Assembly: GCF_001922305.1 (NCBI RefSeq)
Contig: NZ_CP018839.1
Location: 1,116,001 to 1,180,000, forward strand
Source of the DNA: Thauera chlorobenzoica
GTDB taxonomy: Bacteria; Pseudomonadota; Gammaproteobacteria; Burkholderiales; Rhodocyclaceae
Direction of reading: 5' to 3'
DNA length: 64,000 nt
In this document: positions 43,343 through 53,655 of the stretch, piece by piece
Position numbering within the stretch: position 1 is the first letter of the stretch
How the letters are laid out: each line of letters opens with the position of its first letter
Notes under the pieces: generated by a model
Seen by the model: the letters and a program-made list of their open reading frames with translations, nothing else
Told to the model about the DNA's origin: nothing
The model's database searches: none
Made by a program: the position numbers and the translations under genes

Positions 43343-43364
43343 GCGCGGCTCCCGGCGCGCTCAG
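43339..43364. terminator. Hairpin across the bclA and boxA stops
   Basis: CTGAGCGCG-N8-CGCGCTCAG with perfect 9-base arms; the two convergent stop codons lie one in each arm. No T-run on either side, so termination would be weak or factor-dependent. Confidence 0.5.
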
Positions 43365-44611
43365 TAGGTCTCGACGTGGAAACGGCCCTTCGCCAGCAGT
43401 TCCGGGCGCAGGGCTTCCCAGTCCGCGCCGTGGGCGCGGCAGATGTCGCGGAAGGCTTCGAGGACGCCGGCTTCCATGCCCTTCAGGCCGCAGATGTAGA
43501 TGAACGCGTTGTCGTCGGTGAGCATGCGGAACACCTTGTCGGCACGCTCGCGGATGCGGTCCTGGACGTAGCGCTTGGGTTCGTCGGGGACGCGCGAGAA
43601 GGCGAAATTGATGTCGATGAAGTCTTCCGGGAGTTTTTTCAGCGGGCCGAAGTAGGGTAGTTCGCCGGGCGAGCGCGCGCCGAAGAACAGCATCAGCTCG
43701 CCGCCTTCTTTCTGGTCCATGCGCCGGCGGCGGCGTTCGGTCATCGCCCGCATCGGCGCCGAGCCGGTGCCGGTGCAGATCATCATGATCGATGCGCCGG
43801 GGTGGTTGGGCATCAGGAAGGTCGAGCCGTAGGGACCGGTGACCTGGACCTTGTCGCCCTTCTTCAGGTCGCACACGTAGTTCGAGGCGATGCCGCGGGC
43901 GGGATGGCCGTCGTGATCCTCGGTGACGCGCTTGACCGTCAGCGACAGGTTGTTGTGGTGCGGGCGCTCGCCTTCACGCGGGCTGGCCACCGAGTACATG
44001 CGCAGCAGGTGGGGCTTGCCGTTGGCGTCGGTGCCCGGCGGGATGATGCCGATCGACTGGCCTTCGAGCACCGGGAAGGGCGTCGCACCGAAATCGAGGA
44101 CGATGTGGTGGATGTCGCTGGAGGCGTCGTCCGCGGTCAGCCGGTAGTTGCCGGAGACCGTGGCGGTGACCGGACGGGCGGGCGTGTACAGATTGACATA
44201 GGGGTGGGATGCCGACCACGGTGCCAGTGCCGGTCCGCCCTGGCCGGCGGTGGCGAGGTCGGTGATCTGCTGGACTTCGGGCGGCGTTTCCTCGCCGCTG
44301 AGGGCGCCCAGGGTGGCCTCGAAATTGTCGAACTCGGTGGTGTCGGGCAGCGCGTCCCAGGAAAGCTGCTCTTCGATCGTGTACGGGCGGGTGCCGTCGA
44401 CATTGCGCCAGGAGTCGATCGCGCCGGTCGGACAGGGCGAGATGCAGGCCAGGCAGCCCTTGCAGACGTCGAACTTGACCACGTAGTTGCGGGCGTCGTG
44501 CGTGATCGCGTTGATCGGGCACATTTCCTCGCAGGTGTTGCAGCGAATGCAGACCTCGGGGTCGATCAGGTGCTGACGGGCGATGGTGGCGTGCTCTGCG
44601 GGCGCGTTCAT
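43361..44611 (-). CDS. boxA: Benzoyl-CoA 2,3-epoxidase reductase component BoxA
   Basis: NADPH-dependent iron-sulfur flavoprotein passing electrons to the BoxB epoxidase. The 416-residue protein starts with a two-[4Fe-4S] ferredoxin domain (Cys21/24/27/31 and Cys50/53/56/60) and continues with a ferredoxin-NADP reductase module: FAD-binding [12 protein letters not shown] near 200 and the NADP-binding [15 protein letters not shown] near 275. It is the last gene of the leftward boxC-boxB-boxA unit, 109 bases after boxB, with a strong hairpin in that gap. Confidence 0.95.
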   Translation of the reverse strand: MNAPAEHATIARQHLIDPEVCIRCNTCEEMCPINAITHDARNYVVKFDVCKGCLACISPCPTGAIDSWRNVDGTRPYTIEEQLSWDALPDTTEFDNFEATLGALSGEETPPEVQQITDLATAGQGGPALAPWSASHPYVNLYTPARPVTATVSGNYRLTADDASSDIHHIVLDFGATPFPVLEGQSIGIIPPGTDANGKPHLLRMYSVASPREGERPHHNNLSLTVKRVTEDHDGHPARGIASNYVCDLKKGDKVQVTGPYGSTFLMPNHPGASIMMICTGTGSAPMRAMTERRRRRMDQKEGGELMLFFGARSPGELPYFGPLKKLPEDFIDINFAFSRVPDEPKRYVQDRIRERADKVFRMLTDDNAFIYICGLKGMEAGVLEAFRDICRAHGADWEALRPELLAKGRFHVETY

Positions 44612-44687
44612 GGCGGGTCTCTTCCTTGACGGGTGGAGCGGCAGCGAAGGCGGTGCCGCGGGCGTGTCGGTCGTTTCGGCGCGAAGC

Positions 44688-44712
44688 GGGGCCGCCGCGC
44701 GAGGGCGGCCCC
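44688..44712. repeat. Hairpin between boxB and boxA
   Basis: GGGGCCGCC-N7-GGCGGCCCC, perfect 9-base arms, no T-run. It could stabilise or set the level of the boxB message relative to boxA. Confidence 0.5.
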
Positions 44713-44720
44713 GGTCGTGC

Positions 44721-46142
<1,422 letters not shown>

Positions 46143-46219
46143 GTCTCTACTCCTCAATTTGGAATGTGCCGGCCGCGCTGGATGGTGGCCGTGGCCGGCA
46201 TGGGGGGCGTTCTGCTCGC

Positions 46220-47878
46220 TTACACTCGCTTCCAGTCGAACTGGGCCTTCTTGCCCGAACCGAACAGCTTCAGTGCACCGTTCTCGCCGACTGCGTTGGG
46301 GCGGATGAAGATCCAGTTCTGCCATGCCGACAGGCGACCGAAGATGCGCGTGTTCATGGTCTCGGTGATGCCGAAGCGCAGGTTGGCTTCCAGCCCGGTG
46401 AGCGCGTCGGGCGACAGGCTGGTGCGTTCCTCGCAGGCGATGCGCACTTCGTCGGCCCAGTCGAGGTCGTCCGGGATCGCCGTCACCAGGCCCAGCTCCA
46501 TCGCCTCGGCCGCGCTCAGCAGCTCGCCCTTGCGCGCCTTCACCGCGGCCACCGGGCCTTCTTCCTGGTAGAAGCGGGAGGCGATGCGCGACAGGCCGTT
46601 GACCATCGGCAGGGGGCCGAAATTCATCGCCGTGAGGCCGATGCGGTTGGCGCCGCCCTCGTCGTCGCGCAGGTAGCTGCGGTCGGCGGCAAGGGCGATC
46701 TCGAGCAGGGTGCCGGCAAAGCACGAGCCCGGCTCGATCAACGCGTAGAGGCTGCGCGAGGACACGTCCAGGCGCGCCAGGGTGCGGCGCAGCATGCCGA
46801 GGGTCTCGCGCACGAACCAGTGCGCCTGGTGGGCGACGAGGGTGGCATCGATGTCCATCACGACCTCGGCATCACCCTCGGTGCGCAGCTGCCACAGGCC
46901 GATGTCGAGGTGGTTGGTGCGCAGGTTGAGAATCGCGTCGTCGAGTTCGCGTGCCATCTTCAGCGGCCACCAGTTGGCGCCCTGGGCTTCGATTTCGGCA
47001 ACCGTGGTCGCGGTGACGGCGGCCGGGGCGCGCACGGTCAGGGTCGCGCTGCGGGCGGCGGCGTCGATCGCGACATCGACGAACTCATAGTGGTAGCCGG
47101 CGGCATCGACGCTGCGCTCGAGGCCCGGCAAGGCCACCCCCCTGGCGCCGGCGGGGCGGTCGGAGCCGGCGGCGAGCGCCTTCGCACGCTCGGCGATGTG
47201 CTCGGCGAACTGCTGCTGCTTGACCACGGCGTCGACCAGGCGCCATTCCACCGCGCGCTTGCCGCGCACCCCTTCGGAGATGGTGCAGAAGATGTCGGCA
47301 TGGTCGCGGCGGACCTTGCGCTTGTCGGTGACCCGGGTCAGTCCGCCGGTGCCCGGGAGCACGCCGAGCAGGGGTACTTCGGGCAGCGACACCGCCGAGT
47401 TACGATCGTCGACGAGAACGATCTCGTCGCAGGCGAGCGCCAGCTCGTAACCGCCGCCGGCGGTGGTGCCGTTGCACGCGGCGATGAACTTGAGGCCGGA
47501 GTACTGGCTGGCGTCCTCGATGCCGTTGCGGGTCTCGTTGGTGAACTTGCAGAAGTTCACCTTCCAGGCGTGAGTCGATACGCCCAGCATGTAGATGTTG
47601 GCGCCGGAGCAGAAGATCTTCGGCTTGCCCGAGGTGAACACCACGCTGCGGACCGACGGATGCTCGAAGCGGATGCGCTGCAGCGCGTCGTGCAGTTCGA
47701 TGTCGACGCCGAGGTCGTAGGAGTTCAGCTTGAGCTTGTAGCCCGGGCGGATGCCGCCGTCTTCGTCAATGTTCAGGGTCAGCGTCGCCACCTCGCCATC
47801 GACCGCGAGCGACCAATGCTTGTAGCGCGAGGGCTCGGTGCGGTAATCCACGGCGTCGTGCTTGATTGCTGTATCCAC
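46220..47878 (-). CDS. boxC: 2,3-Epoxybenzoyl-CoA dihydrolase BoxC
   Basis: Double-size crotonase that opens the epoxide hydrolytically, releasing formate and 3,4-dehydroadipyl-CoA semialdehyde. The 552-residue protein contains the oxyanion-hole segment CNGTTAGGGYELALACD and a catalytic-type glutamate in LPEVPLLGVLPGTGG near residues 140-190. The start is a GTG at 47878 with GAGGAGGAG in front; the open frame to 48070 is not coding. It is the first gene of the leftward box unit; promoter and TGCA motifs lie upstream. Confidence 0.95.
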   Translation of the reverse strand: MDTAIKHDAVDYRTEPSRYKHWSLAVDGEVATLTLNIDEDGGIRPGYKLKLNSYDLGVDIELHDALQRIRFEHPSVRSVVFTSGKPKIFCSGANIYMLGVSTHAWKVNFCKFTNETRNGIEDASQYSGLKFIAACNGTTAGGGYELALACDEIVLVDDRNSAVSLPEVPLLGVLPGTGGLTRVTDKRKVRRDHADIFCTISEGVRGKRAVEWRLVDAVVKQQQFAEHIAERAKALAAGSDRPAGARGVALPGLERSVDAAGYHYEFVDVAIDAAARSATLTVRAPAAVTATTVAEIEAQGANWWPLKMARELDDAILNLRTNHLDIGLWQLRTEGDAEVVMDIDATLVAHQAHWFVRETLGMLRRTLARLDVSSRSLYALIEPGSCFAGTLLEIALAADRSYLRDDEGGANRIGLTAMNFGPLPMVNGLSRIASRFYQEEGPVAAVKARKGELLSAAEAMELGLVTAIPDDLDWADEVRIACEERTSLSPDALTGLEANLRFGITETMNTRIFGRLSAWQNWIFIRPNAVGENGALKLFGSGKKAQFDWKRV

Positions 47879-47978
47879 TTTCGTCTCCTCCTCAAAGGGG
47901 TGCGGCCGTGTCGGGGCCGTTTCAGTCCTGGGAACACCCAGTCGCCTTCTGCCAGCGATGGCGATGCTGTTGTCCGTA

Positions 47979-47992
47979 TGCATCAAACTGCA
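47979..47992 (-). promoter_or_regulatory. TGCA-N6-TGCA, likely BoxR operator at boxC
   Basis: TGCA-TCAAAC-TGCA lies just past the -10 box of the leftward boxC promoter, with the same spacing and relative place as the pair before bclA. Confidence 0.6.
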
Positions 47993-48004
47993 TGCCATGG
48001 CTGA

Positions 48005-48033
48005 ACAATATTGCACATTTTTTTGTTCGTCAA
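48005..48033 (-). promoter_or_regulatory. Promoter of boxCBA
   Basis: Read leftwards: TTGACG, 17-base spacer, TATTGT. A TGCA lies within the spacer and a 20-base palindrome abuts the -35 box. Confidence 0.65.
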
Positions 48034-48034
48034 T

Positions 48035-48054
48035 ACATAAAGTGCACTTTATGT
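48035..48054. promoter_or_regulatory. Perfect 20-bp palindrome at the boxC promoter
   Basis: ACATAAAGTGCACTTTATGT, symmetric throughout with TGCA at the centre. It lies one base from the -35 element of the leftward promoter, the site expected for a BoxR dimer or an activator. Confidence 0.65.
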
Positions 48055-48171
48055 TCGTGATTTGCGTCATCCAATGCTGTGTACCTCATGTTGCAGCCGA
48101 ATTAGAGCTTGATAGCGCTGGTGGAGTTCTTCTTCTACGTGATTTTGCGTGGCGAATGTGCAAGATAATTC

Positions 48172-48199
48172 TTGACTCGTTGGTGAATGGATGTACTCT
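48172..48199 (+). promoter_or_regulatory. Promoter of the boxD operon
   Basis: TTGACT, 16-base spacer, TACTCT, about 80 bases before boxD. Its spacing matches the bclA promoter. Confidence 0.55.
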
Positions 48200-48278
48200 A
48201 TGGCTTCATCAGGTGGCCTTTTTGCCCGTCTGCGGCAGACTGCAGGCCAAGGGTGTCAAGTACACAATAGGAGACGGC

Positions 48279-49856
48279 ATGAAGCTGGCAAACCATATAT
48301 GCGGGCAGTGGCTGGAGGGGCGCGGTGAGGGGCTGCCGCTGCACGACCCGGTGAGCGGCGAGCAACTGGTCACGGTTTCCTCCGACGGGCTGGACCTGGC
48401 TGCGGCGCTCGAATTCTCGCGCCGGGAAGGTGGCGCGGCACTGCGGGCGATGACTTACGCGGCGCGGGCGGCGATGCTCGGTGGCGTTGCCGAAGTCCTG
48501 CAGGCGAAGCGGGCGGACTATTTCGACATCTCGCTGCGCAACTCCGGTGCCACCGAGGCGGATGCCGGTTTCGATGTCGATGGCGCGATCTTCACGCTGA
48601 AGAGCTATGCGCGTGCCGGCAAGGTTCTCGGCGCCGCGCGCTGCCTGCGCGAAGGCGGCCGCGTGGCGCTGGCGAAGACCGACGTGTTCCAGGGGCAGCA
48701 CTTCCTCGTGCCGTTGAGCGGCGTTGCCATATTCATCAACGCATTCAATTTCCCCGCCTGGGGGCTGTGGGAAAAGGCCGCGCCGGCCCTGCTCGCCGGC
48801 GTGCCGGTATTCGTCAAGCCGGCCACCCCCACGGCCTGGCTGGCGCAGCGCATGGTTGCCGACGTGGTTGAGGCCGGGGTGTTGCCGACGGGGGCAATCA
48901 GCATCGTATGCGGCTCGGCGCGAGAGCTGCTCGACCATGTCGGGGAATGCGATGTGGTGTCGTTCACCGGTTCGGCCGATACCGCCGCTCGCATCCGCAA
49001 CCATCCGGCTGTGGTTGCGCGCTCGGTGCGCGTCAATATTGAGGCCGACAGCGTCAATAGCGCGATCCTGGGGCCCGATGCGGTGCCCGGCAGTGCCGAA
49101 TTCGACCTGGCGGTAAAGGAAGTGGTGCGCGAGCTCACGGTCAAGGCCGGGCAGAAGTGCACCGCGATCCGCCGCGTGCTGGTGCCGGCCCCGGTTGCAC
49201 GGGACCTGGCCGCGGCTGTCGCCGCCCGCCTGGCGGGCATGCCGGTGGGCAACCCGCGCACTGCGGGGGTGCGCGTCGGCCCCCTGGTGAGCAAGGCGCA
49301 GCAGGCGGCGGCCCTCGAGGGGCTGGCCAGGCTGCGCGAGGATGCGGAAGTCGTGTATGGGGCCGATCCTGGCTTCATGCCGGTCGATGCCGACCCGCAG
49401 CAGGCTGCCTTCGTCCAGCCTACACTGCTATTCTGTGACAAGGGGCTGGCGGCGCGGCAGGTGCACGACGTCGAGGTGTTCGGCCCGGTGGCGACCGTGT
49501 TGCCGTACGGCGACGTCGCCGAAGCGGTGGCGTTCGCGCGTCGCGGCGGCGGTTCGCTGGTGGCTTCGGTGTATTCCGCCGATCCGGCTTTCGTCGGTGC
49601 GCTGGTGCCGGCGATTGCCGATCTCCACGGCCGCATCATGGTGGTCGACGCCAGCGTCGGCGCCAACCACACCGGACACGGCAACGTGATGCCGACCTGC
49701 CTGCATGGCGGGCCGGGGCGTGCCGGCGGCGGCGAGGAGCTCGGTGGCCTGCGGGCGCTGGCGATGTACCACCGCCGCCACGTGGTCCAGGGCAGTGCCG
49801 CCGTGCTCGATCTGCTGTCGCGAGAGGCGGCCGATGCCGCTCTGCTCGGCGCCTGA
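48279..49856 (+). CDS. boxD: 3,4-Dehydroadipyl-CoA semialdehyde dehydrogenase BoxD
   Basis: Oxidises the ring-opened semialdehyde to the acid with NADP. It is a 525-residue aldehyde dehydrogenase of the PaaZ/BoxD branch, with FINAFNFPAWGLWEKAAPAL near residue 155, the FTGSADTAARI cofactor loop near 230 and catalytic cysteine in KAGQKCTAIRR near 290. AGGAGA precedes the ATG at 48279; the long frame upstream is untranslated. It begins the rightward operon that also carries the DUF4863 gene, a second ligase and probably the ABC importer. Confidence 0.94.
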   Translation: MKLANHICGQWLEGRGEGLPLHDPVSGEQLVTVSSDGLDLAAALEFSRREGGAALRAMTYAARAAMLGGVAEVLQAKRADYFDISLRNSGATEADAGFDVDGAIFTLKSYARAGKVLGAARCLREGGRVALAKTDVFQGQHFLVPLSGVAIFINAFNFPAWGLWEKAAPALLAGVPVFVKPATPTAWLAQRMVADVVEAGVLPTGAISIVCGSARELLDHVGECDVVSFTGSADTAARIRNHPAVVARSVRVNIEADSVNSAILGPDAVPGSAEFDLAVKEVVRELTVKAGQKCTAIRRVLVPAPVARDLAAAVAARLAGMPVGNPRTAGVRVGPLVSKAQQAAALEGLARLREDAEVVYGADPGFMPVDADPQQAAFVQPTLLFCDKGLAARQVHDVEVFGPVATVLPYGDVAEAVAFARRGGGSLVASVYSADPAFVGALVPAIADLHGRIMVVDASVGANHTGHGNVMPTCLHGGPGRAGGGEELGGLRALAMYHRRHVVQGSAAVLDLLSREAADAALLGA

Positions 49857-49886
49857 ACCTGCTCGATTTGGTAGAGGAGTGTCCAC

Positions 49887-50354
49887 ATGACCCCGGAACA
49901 TTTTCAGCATCTGATCGCAGACGTTACCGCTGCGATCGAAGGCCGGACGCTCGATGCCGGTCTCGCCGATTTCCTGAACCAGCGCTTTCCTGCCGACGGT
50001 CCCGAGTTCCGCGCCATCGCCGACGCCTGCGTGGCGGCGGTGAAGGCAGGCTGGATGTGCGATCGCGAACACGGCGGCATCCGCTTCGGCCGCGTCATCA
50101 AGCCCTGTCCGGAGCTGGCCGGCTTCAGCGTGGATGTGGTGGAAATGGCCGATGTGGCCGGTCCCCATCACGTCCATCCGCAGGGCGAGATCGACATGAT
50201 CATGCCGCTCGACGGAGATGCGAAGTTCGACGGCCATGGCGCCGGCTGGTTCGTCTATGGTCCAGGCAGTGCGCACTGCCCGACCGTCAGCGGTGGTCGC
50301 GCCCATGTGCTGTACCTGCTGCCCCAGGGTGCGATCGAATTTACCCGTGCGTAG
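49887..50354 (+). CDS. DUF4863-family cupin-like protein (4-hydroxylaminobenzoate lyase family)
   Basis: A 155-residue protein with a cupin-like core (GPHHVHPQGEIDMIMPLDGDAKFDGHGAGWFVYGPGSAHCPTVSGG). The family includes p-hydroxylaminobenzoate lyase, but here the gene is embedded in the benzoate cluster, 30 bases after boxD, without nitroaromatic genes. HHVH and a conserved His/Cys would suit metal binding. A function in removing an aberrant aromatic intermediate or in protecting the pathway is only a guess. Confidence 0.8.
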   Translation: MTPEHFQHLIADVTAAIEGRTLDAGLADFLNQRFPADGPEFRAIADACVAAVKAGWMCDREHGGIRFGRVIKPCPELAGFSVDVVEMADVAGPHHVHPQGEIDMIMPLDGDAKFDGHGAGWFVYGPGSAHCPTVSGGRAHVLYLLPQGAIEFTRA

Positions 50355-50401
50355 CGCGCCGGGCCACCGTCGCTGACGCCCATCCTCACCCCCAGGTTTC
50401 G

Positions 50402-50472
50402 CCCCAACACCGACCCCGACCCCAACCCCACCCTCAACCCCACCCTCAACCCCACCCTCAACCCCGACCCGG
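50402..50472. repeat. CCCCACCCTCAA minisatellite
   Basis: Three perfect 12-base units (50426-50461) flanked by degenerate six-base units CCCCAA and CCCCGA. All purines lie on one strand, so the tract is strongly strand-asymmetric. It is in the 240-base gap between the DUF4863 gene and the second ligase. Confidence 0.85.
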
Positions 50473-50594
50473 GTTCGCCGGCGGAGGCCGACATCGAGAT
50501 CGGCTGCGGCGGACGCGCCGGCCCTGAAAAGAGACCACCTCGAGGTGGCACCCATGTCAGGGCTTTGTCCAGGTCAACTACGGAGGAGACCTCC

Positions 50595-52193
50595 ATGCCT
50601 ACACTGAGCGCGGCGGATCACACCACGAATCCGCCGGAGATCAAGATCCCGCGCCACTACAATGCCGCTGACGACCTCGTCGGGCGCAATCTCGTTGCCG
50701 GCCGCGGCGCCAAGATCGCCTATATCGACGACGCCGGGCGCTATAGCTACGACGAGCTGGCGCGCCGGGTCAATCGCTGTGGCAGTGCCCTCGGCGATGT
50801 GCTCGGCCTGCGCCAGGAAGAGCGGGTGCTGATGTGCGTCCACGACACCATCGACTTCCCGACCGCATTCCTCGGTGCGATCCGGGCCGGCATCGTGCCG
50901 ATCGCGGTCAATACCCTGCTCACCGCGAGCGACTATGAATACATGCTGACCGACAGCCGTGCCCGCGTCGCGATCGTGTCCGAGCCGCTGATGCCGGTGT
51001 TCGCTCCGCTGCTCGGCAAGGTGCCGACGCTCGAGCGGATCATCGTTGCCGATGCCGCCGAGCTTGCGCCGGATACCCTGGCCGGACTGCTCGAGCACGG
51101 CCGGGAAGATTTTCCTGCCGCCCCGACGCTCGCCGACGACGCCTGTTTCTGGCTCTATTCGTCGGGCTCGACGGGCGCGCCGAAAGGCACCGTGCATATC
51201 CATTCGAGCCTGATCCATACCGCCGAACTGTACGCGCGCTCGATCCTGGGCATCCGCGAGGATGATGTGGTGTTTTCGGCGGCGAAGCTGTTCTTCGCCT
51301 ATGGTCTGGGTAATGGCCTCACCTTCCCGCTGGCGGCGGGGGCCACCGCGGTGCTGATGGGCGAGCGCCCGACCCCGGCGGCGGTGTTCGAGCGCCTGCG
51401 CCGCCATCGCCCGACGATCTTCTACGGCGTGCCCACGCTGTACGCGTCGATGCTGGCCAGCCCGGACTGCCCGGCGCGCGGCGAGCTGAACCTGCGTGCG
51501 TGCACTTCGGCCGGTGAGGCCCTGCCCGAGGAGATCGGCCGGCGGTGGACGGAGCGTTACGGGCTGGACATCCTCGACGGCATCGGCTCGACCGAGATGC
51601 TGCACATCTTCCTGTCGAACCGGCCCGGCCAGGTGCGCTACGGCACCAGCGGCAAGCCGGTGCCCGGCTACCGGGTGCGCCTGATCGACGATGCCGGAAA
51701 CGAGATCACCGTGCCGGGCGAGCCTGGCGAACTGCAGATCAGCGGCCCGACTTCGGCCGTCTATTACTGGAACAACCGCGAAAAGAGCCGCAGCACCTTC
51801 CTCGGTGAATGGACGCGCAGCGGCGACAAGTACCTGCTCGACGGCGATGGCTACTACGTCTATGCCGGGCGCAGCGACGACATGCTCAAGGTGAGCGGGA
51901 TCTACGTCTCGCCGATCGAGGTCGAATCCGCACTGATCGGACATGAGGCGGTGCTCGAGGCGGCAGTGGTGGGCTGCGAGGACGAGGACCACCTGATCAA
52001 GCCCAAGGCCTTCATCGTCCTCAAGCCCGGGCTGGAGGCCGACGACGCCTTGCGCGAGGCGCTGAAGAACCACGTCAAGAGCGTCCTGGCGCCCTACAAA
52101 TATCCGCGCTGGATGGAATTCGTCGAGGATCTGCCGAAGACCGCCACCGGCAAGATCCAGCGCTTCAAGCTGCGCGGGGTGGCGCCGCGCTGA
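50595..52193 (+). CDS. Second benzoate-CoA ligase paralogue
   Basis: A 532-residue adenylate-forming ligase very close to the product at 41759 (long identical blocks including GRSDDMLKVSGIYVSPIEVE). Motifs: SSGSTGAPKG near 190, GRSDDML near 430. The start is the ATG at 50595 with CGGAGGAGA upstream. It lies in the boxD operon, before the ABC importer. Having two ligases may give different substrate ranges (benzoate, 3-hydroxybenzoate, halobenzoates) or aerobic/anaerobic versions. It may also serve the anaerobic route that is not in this window. Confidence 0.9.
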   Translation: MPTLSAADHTTNPPEIKIPRHYNAADDLVGRNLVAGRGAKIAYIDDAGRYSYDELARRVNRCGSALGDVLGLRQEERVLMCVHDTIDFPTAFLGAIRAGIVPIAVNTLLTASDYEYMLTDSRARVAIVSEPLMPVFAPLLGKVPTLERIIVADAAELAPDTLAGLLEHGREDFPAAPTLADDACFWLYSSGSTGAPKGTVHIHSSLIHTAELYARSILGIREDDVVFSAAKLFFAYGLGNGLTFPLAAGATAVLMGERPTPAAVFERLRRHRPTIFYGVPTLYASMLASPDCPARGELNLRACTSAGEALPEEIGRRWTERYGLDILDGIGSTEMLHIFLSNRPGQVRYGTSGKPVPGYRVRLIDDAGNEITVPGEPGELQISGPTSAVYYWNNREKSRSTFLGEWTRSGDKYLLDGDGYYVYAGRSDDMLKVSGIYVSPIEVESALIGHEAVLEAAVVGCEDEDHLIKPKAFIVLKPGLEADDALREALKNHVKSVLAPYKYPRWMEFVEDLPKTATGKIQRFKLRGVAPR

Positions 52194-52356
52194 GCGCGGA
52201 AAAGAGGAGGGAGATGCGGGAAAATGCTAATGATGCGATCAAAAAATGTAATAGAATTCGATCCTGAACTGATGTTCAGCGCCGATCCGAAGTTGTCCGA
52301 GAGATGGCGGGCGACTGCGTCCGCCGAGTAATTCCATGAGCACGGAGGAGACAAAT

Positions 52357-53538
52357 ATGAGCAAGCACAAACTGATGCAGCGCATGGCCGGTGTTGCGGG
52401 GGTGGGGTTGATGGCCCTGCTGCCGATGGGCGGCGCCTACGCCGCGGACAAGGTCAAGGTCGGCCTGATGCTGCCCTACACCGGGACCTACGCCTCGCTG
52501 GGCAATGCAATCACCAACGGGTTCAAGCAGTACGTGGCCGAGCAGGGCGGCAAGCTGGGCGGGCGCGAGGTCGAATACTTCGTCGTCGATGACGAGTCCG
52601 ACGCCGCCAAGGCCACCGAGAACGCCAACAAGCTGGTCAAGCGCGACGAAGTCGATGTGCTCGTCGGCACGGTGCACTCGGGCGTGGCGCTGGCAATGGC
52701 CAAGGTCGCGCGCGACACCAAGACCCTGATGATCATCCCCAACGCCGGGGCCGACGAGCTGACCGGGCCGCTGTGCGCGCCCAACGTGTTCCGCGTGTCG
52801 TTCTCGGCCTGGCAGCCGGCCTACGCAATGGGCAAGGTGGTGGCCGAGCGCGGGCACAAGAACGTGGTCACGGTGACCTGGAAGTACTCGTTCGGTGAGC
52901 AGTCGGTGGCCGGCTTCAAGGAGGCCTTCGAACAGGCCGGCGGCAAGATCGCCAAGGAGCTCTACCTGCCCTTCCCGAACGTCGAGTTCCAGCCCTTCCT
53001 GACCGAGATCGCCGGCCTCAAGCCCGATGCGGTGTTCGTGTTCTTTGCCGGCGGCGGCGCGGCCAAGTTCGTCAAGGACTACGATGCGGCGGGGCTCATG
53101 AACAGCATCCCGCTGTACGGCTCGGGCTTCCTCACCGACGGTACGCTGGAGGCGATGGGCGGTGCGGGCGAGGGCGTGATGACCACCCTGCACTACGCCG
53201 ACGGCCTCGATACCGAGAAGGACAAGGCGTTCCGCACCGGCTACGCCAGCGCCTACAAGGCACAGCCCGACGTCTATGCGGTGCAGGGCTATGACGCCGC
53301 CCAGCTCCTCGGCGCCGGCCTGGCCAAGGCGCCGGCGGGCAAGTTCGACAAGGATGCGGTGATGAAGGCGATGAGCGCGGCGACGGTCGACAGCCCGCGC
53401 GGTGCGTTCTCCCTGTCGAAGGCCAACAACCCGGTGCAGGACATCTACCTGCGCAAGGTCGAGGGCAAGGAGAACAAGGTCGTCGGCGTCGCCGCGCCCA
53501 AGCTCGCCGATCCGGCCCGCGGCTGCCGCATGAACTGA
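52357..53538 (+). CDS. ABC transporter substrate-binding protein (aromatic acid, LivK-like)
   Basis: Periplasmic binding protein of 393 residues, signal peptide cleaved after residue 29 (AYA|AD), type I fold similar to branched-chain amino-acid binding proteins and to the benzoate/4-hydroxybenzoate binding group. GGAGGAG precedes the ATG at 52357; an in-frame ATG at 52336 is less likely. It lies 163 bases after the second ligase and before the permease genes, separated from them by a strong hairpin. Benzoate is the probable ligand by context. Confidence 0.9.
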   Translation: MSKHKLMQRMAGVAGVGLMALLPMGGAYAADKVKVGLMLPYTGTYASLGNAITNGFKQYVAEQGGKLGGREVEYFVVDDESDAAKATENANKLVKRDEVDVLVGTVHSGVALAMAKVARDTKTLMIIPNAGADELTGPLCAPNVFRVSFSAWQPAYAMGKVVAERGHKNVVTVTWKYSFGEQSVAGFKEAFEQAGGKIAKELYLPFPNVEFQPFLTEIAGLKPDAVFVFFAGGGAAKFVKDYDAAGLMNSIPLYGSGFLTDGTLEAMGGAGEGVMTTLHYADGLDTEKDKAFRTGYASAYKAQPDVYAVQGYDAAQLLGAGLAKAPAGKFDKDAVMKAMSAATVDSPRGAFSLSKANNPVQDIYLRKVEGKENKVVGVAAPKLADPARGCRMN

Positions 53539-53558
53539 TCGCTGCGCCGATCGCACCG

Positions 53559-53588
53559 CCTGCGCCGGCCGGGCCGGCGCAGGGTTTT
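53559..53588 (+). terminator. Intra-operon terminator/attenuator after the binding protein
   Basis: CCTGCGCCGGCC-G-GGCCGGCGCAGG, 12-base arms, followed by a short T-run (GTTTT). It probably lets the binding protein be made in excess of the permease genes. Confidence 0.7.
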
Positions 53589-53655
53589 CCTTCCACGCAC
53601 TTTCATCCACCGTATCCCGCCGCCCTGGGCGAGTCCGGGAGGGGGAGGCCCAAGC

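Larger units (their letters stand above)
47879..48278. other. Divergent control region, boxC and boxD
   Basis: 400 bases with no gene, noticeably AT-rich in the centre. It contains a leftward promoter (48005-48033), a TGCA-N6-TGCA pair, a perfect 20-base palindrome and a rightward promoter (48172-48199). The rightward leader between 48200 and 48278 ends with AGGAGA before boxD. Confidence 0.75.
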
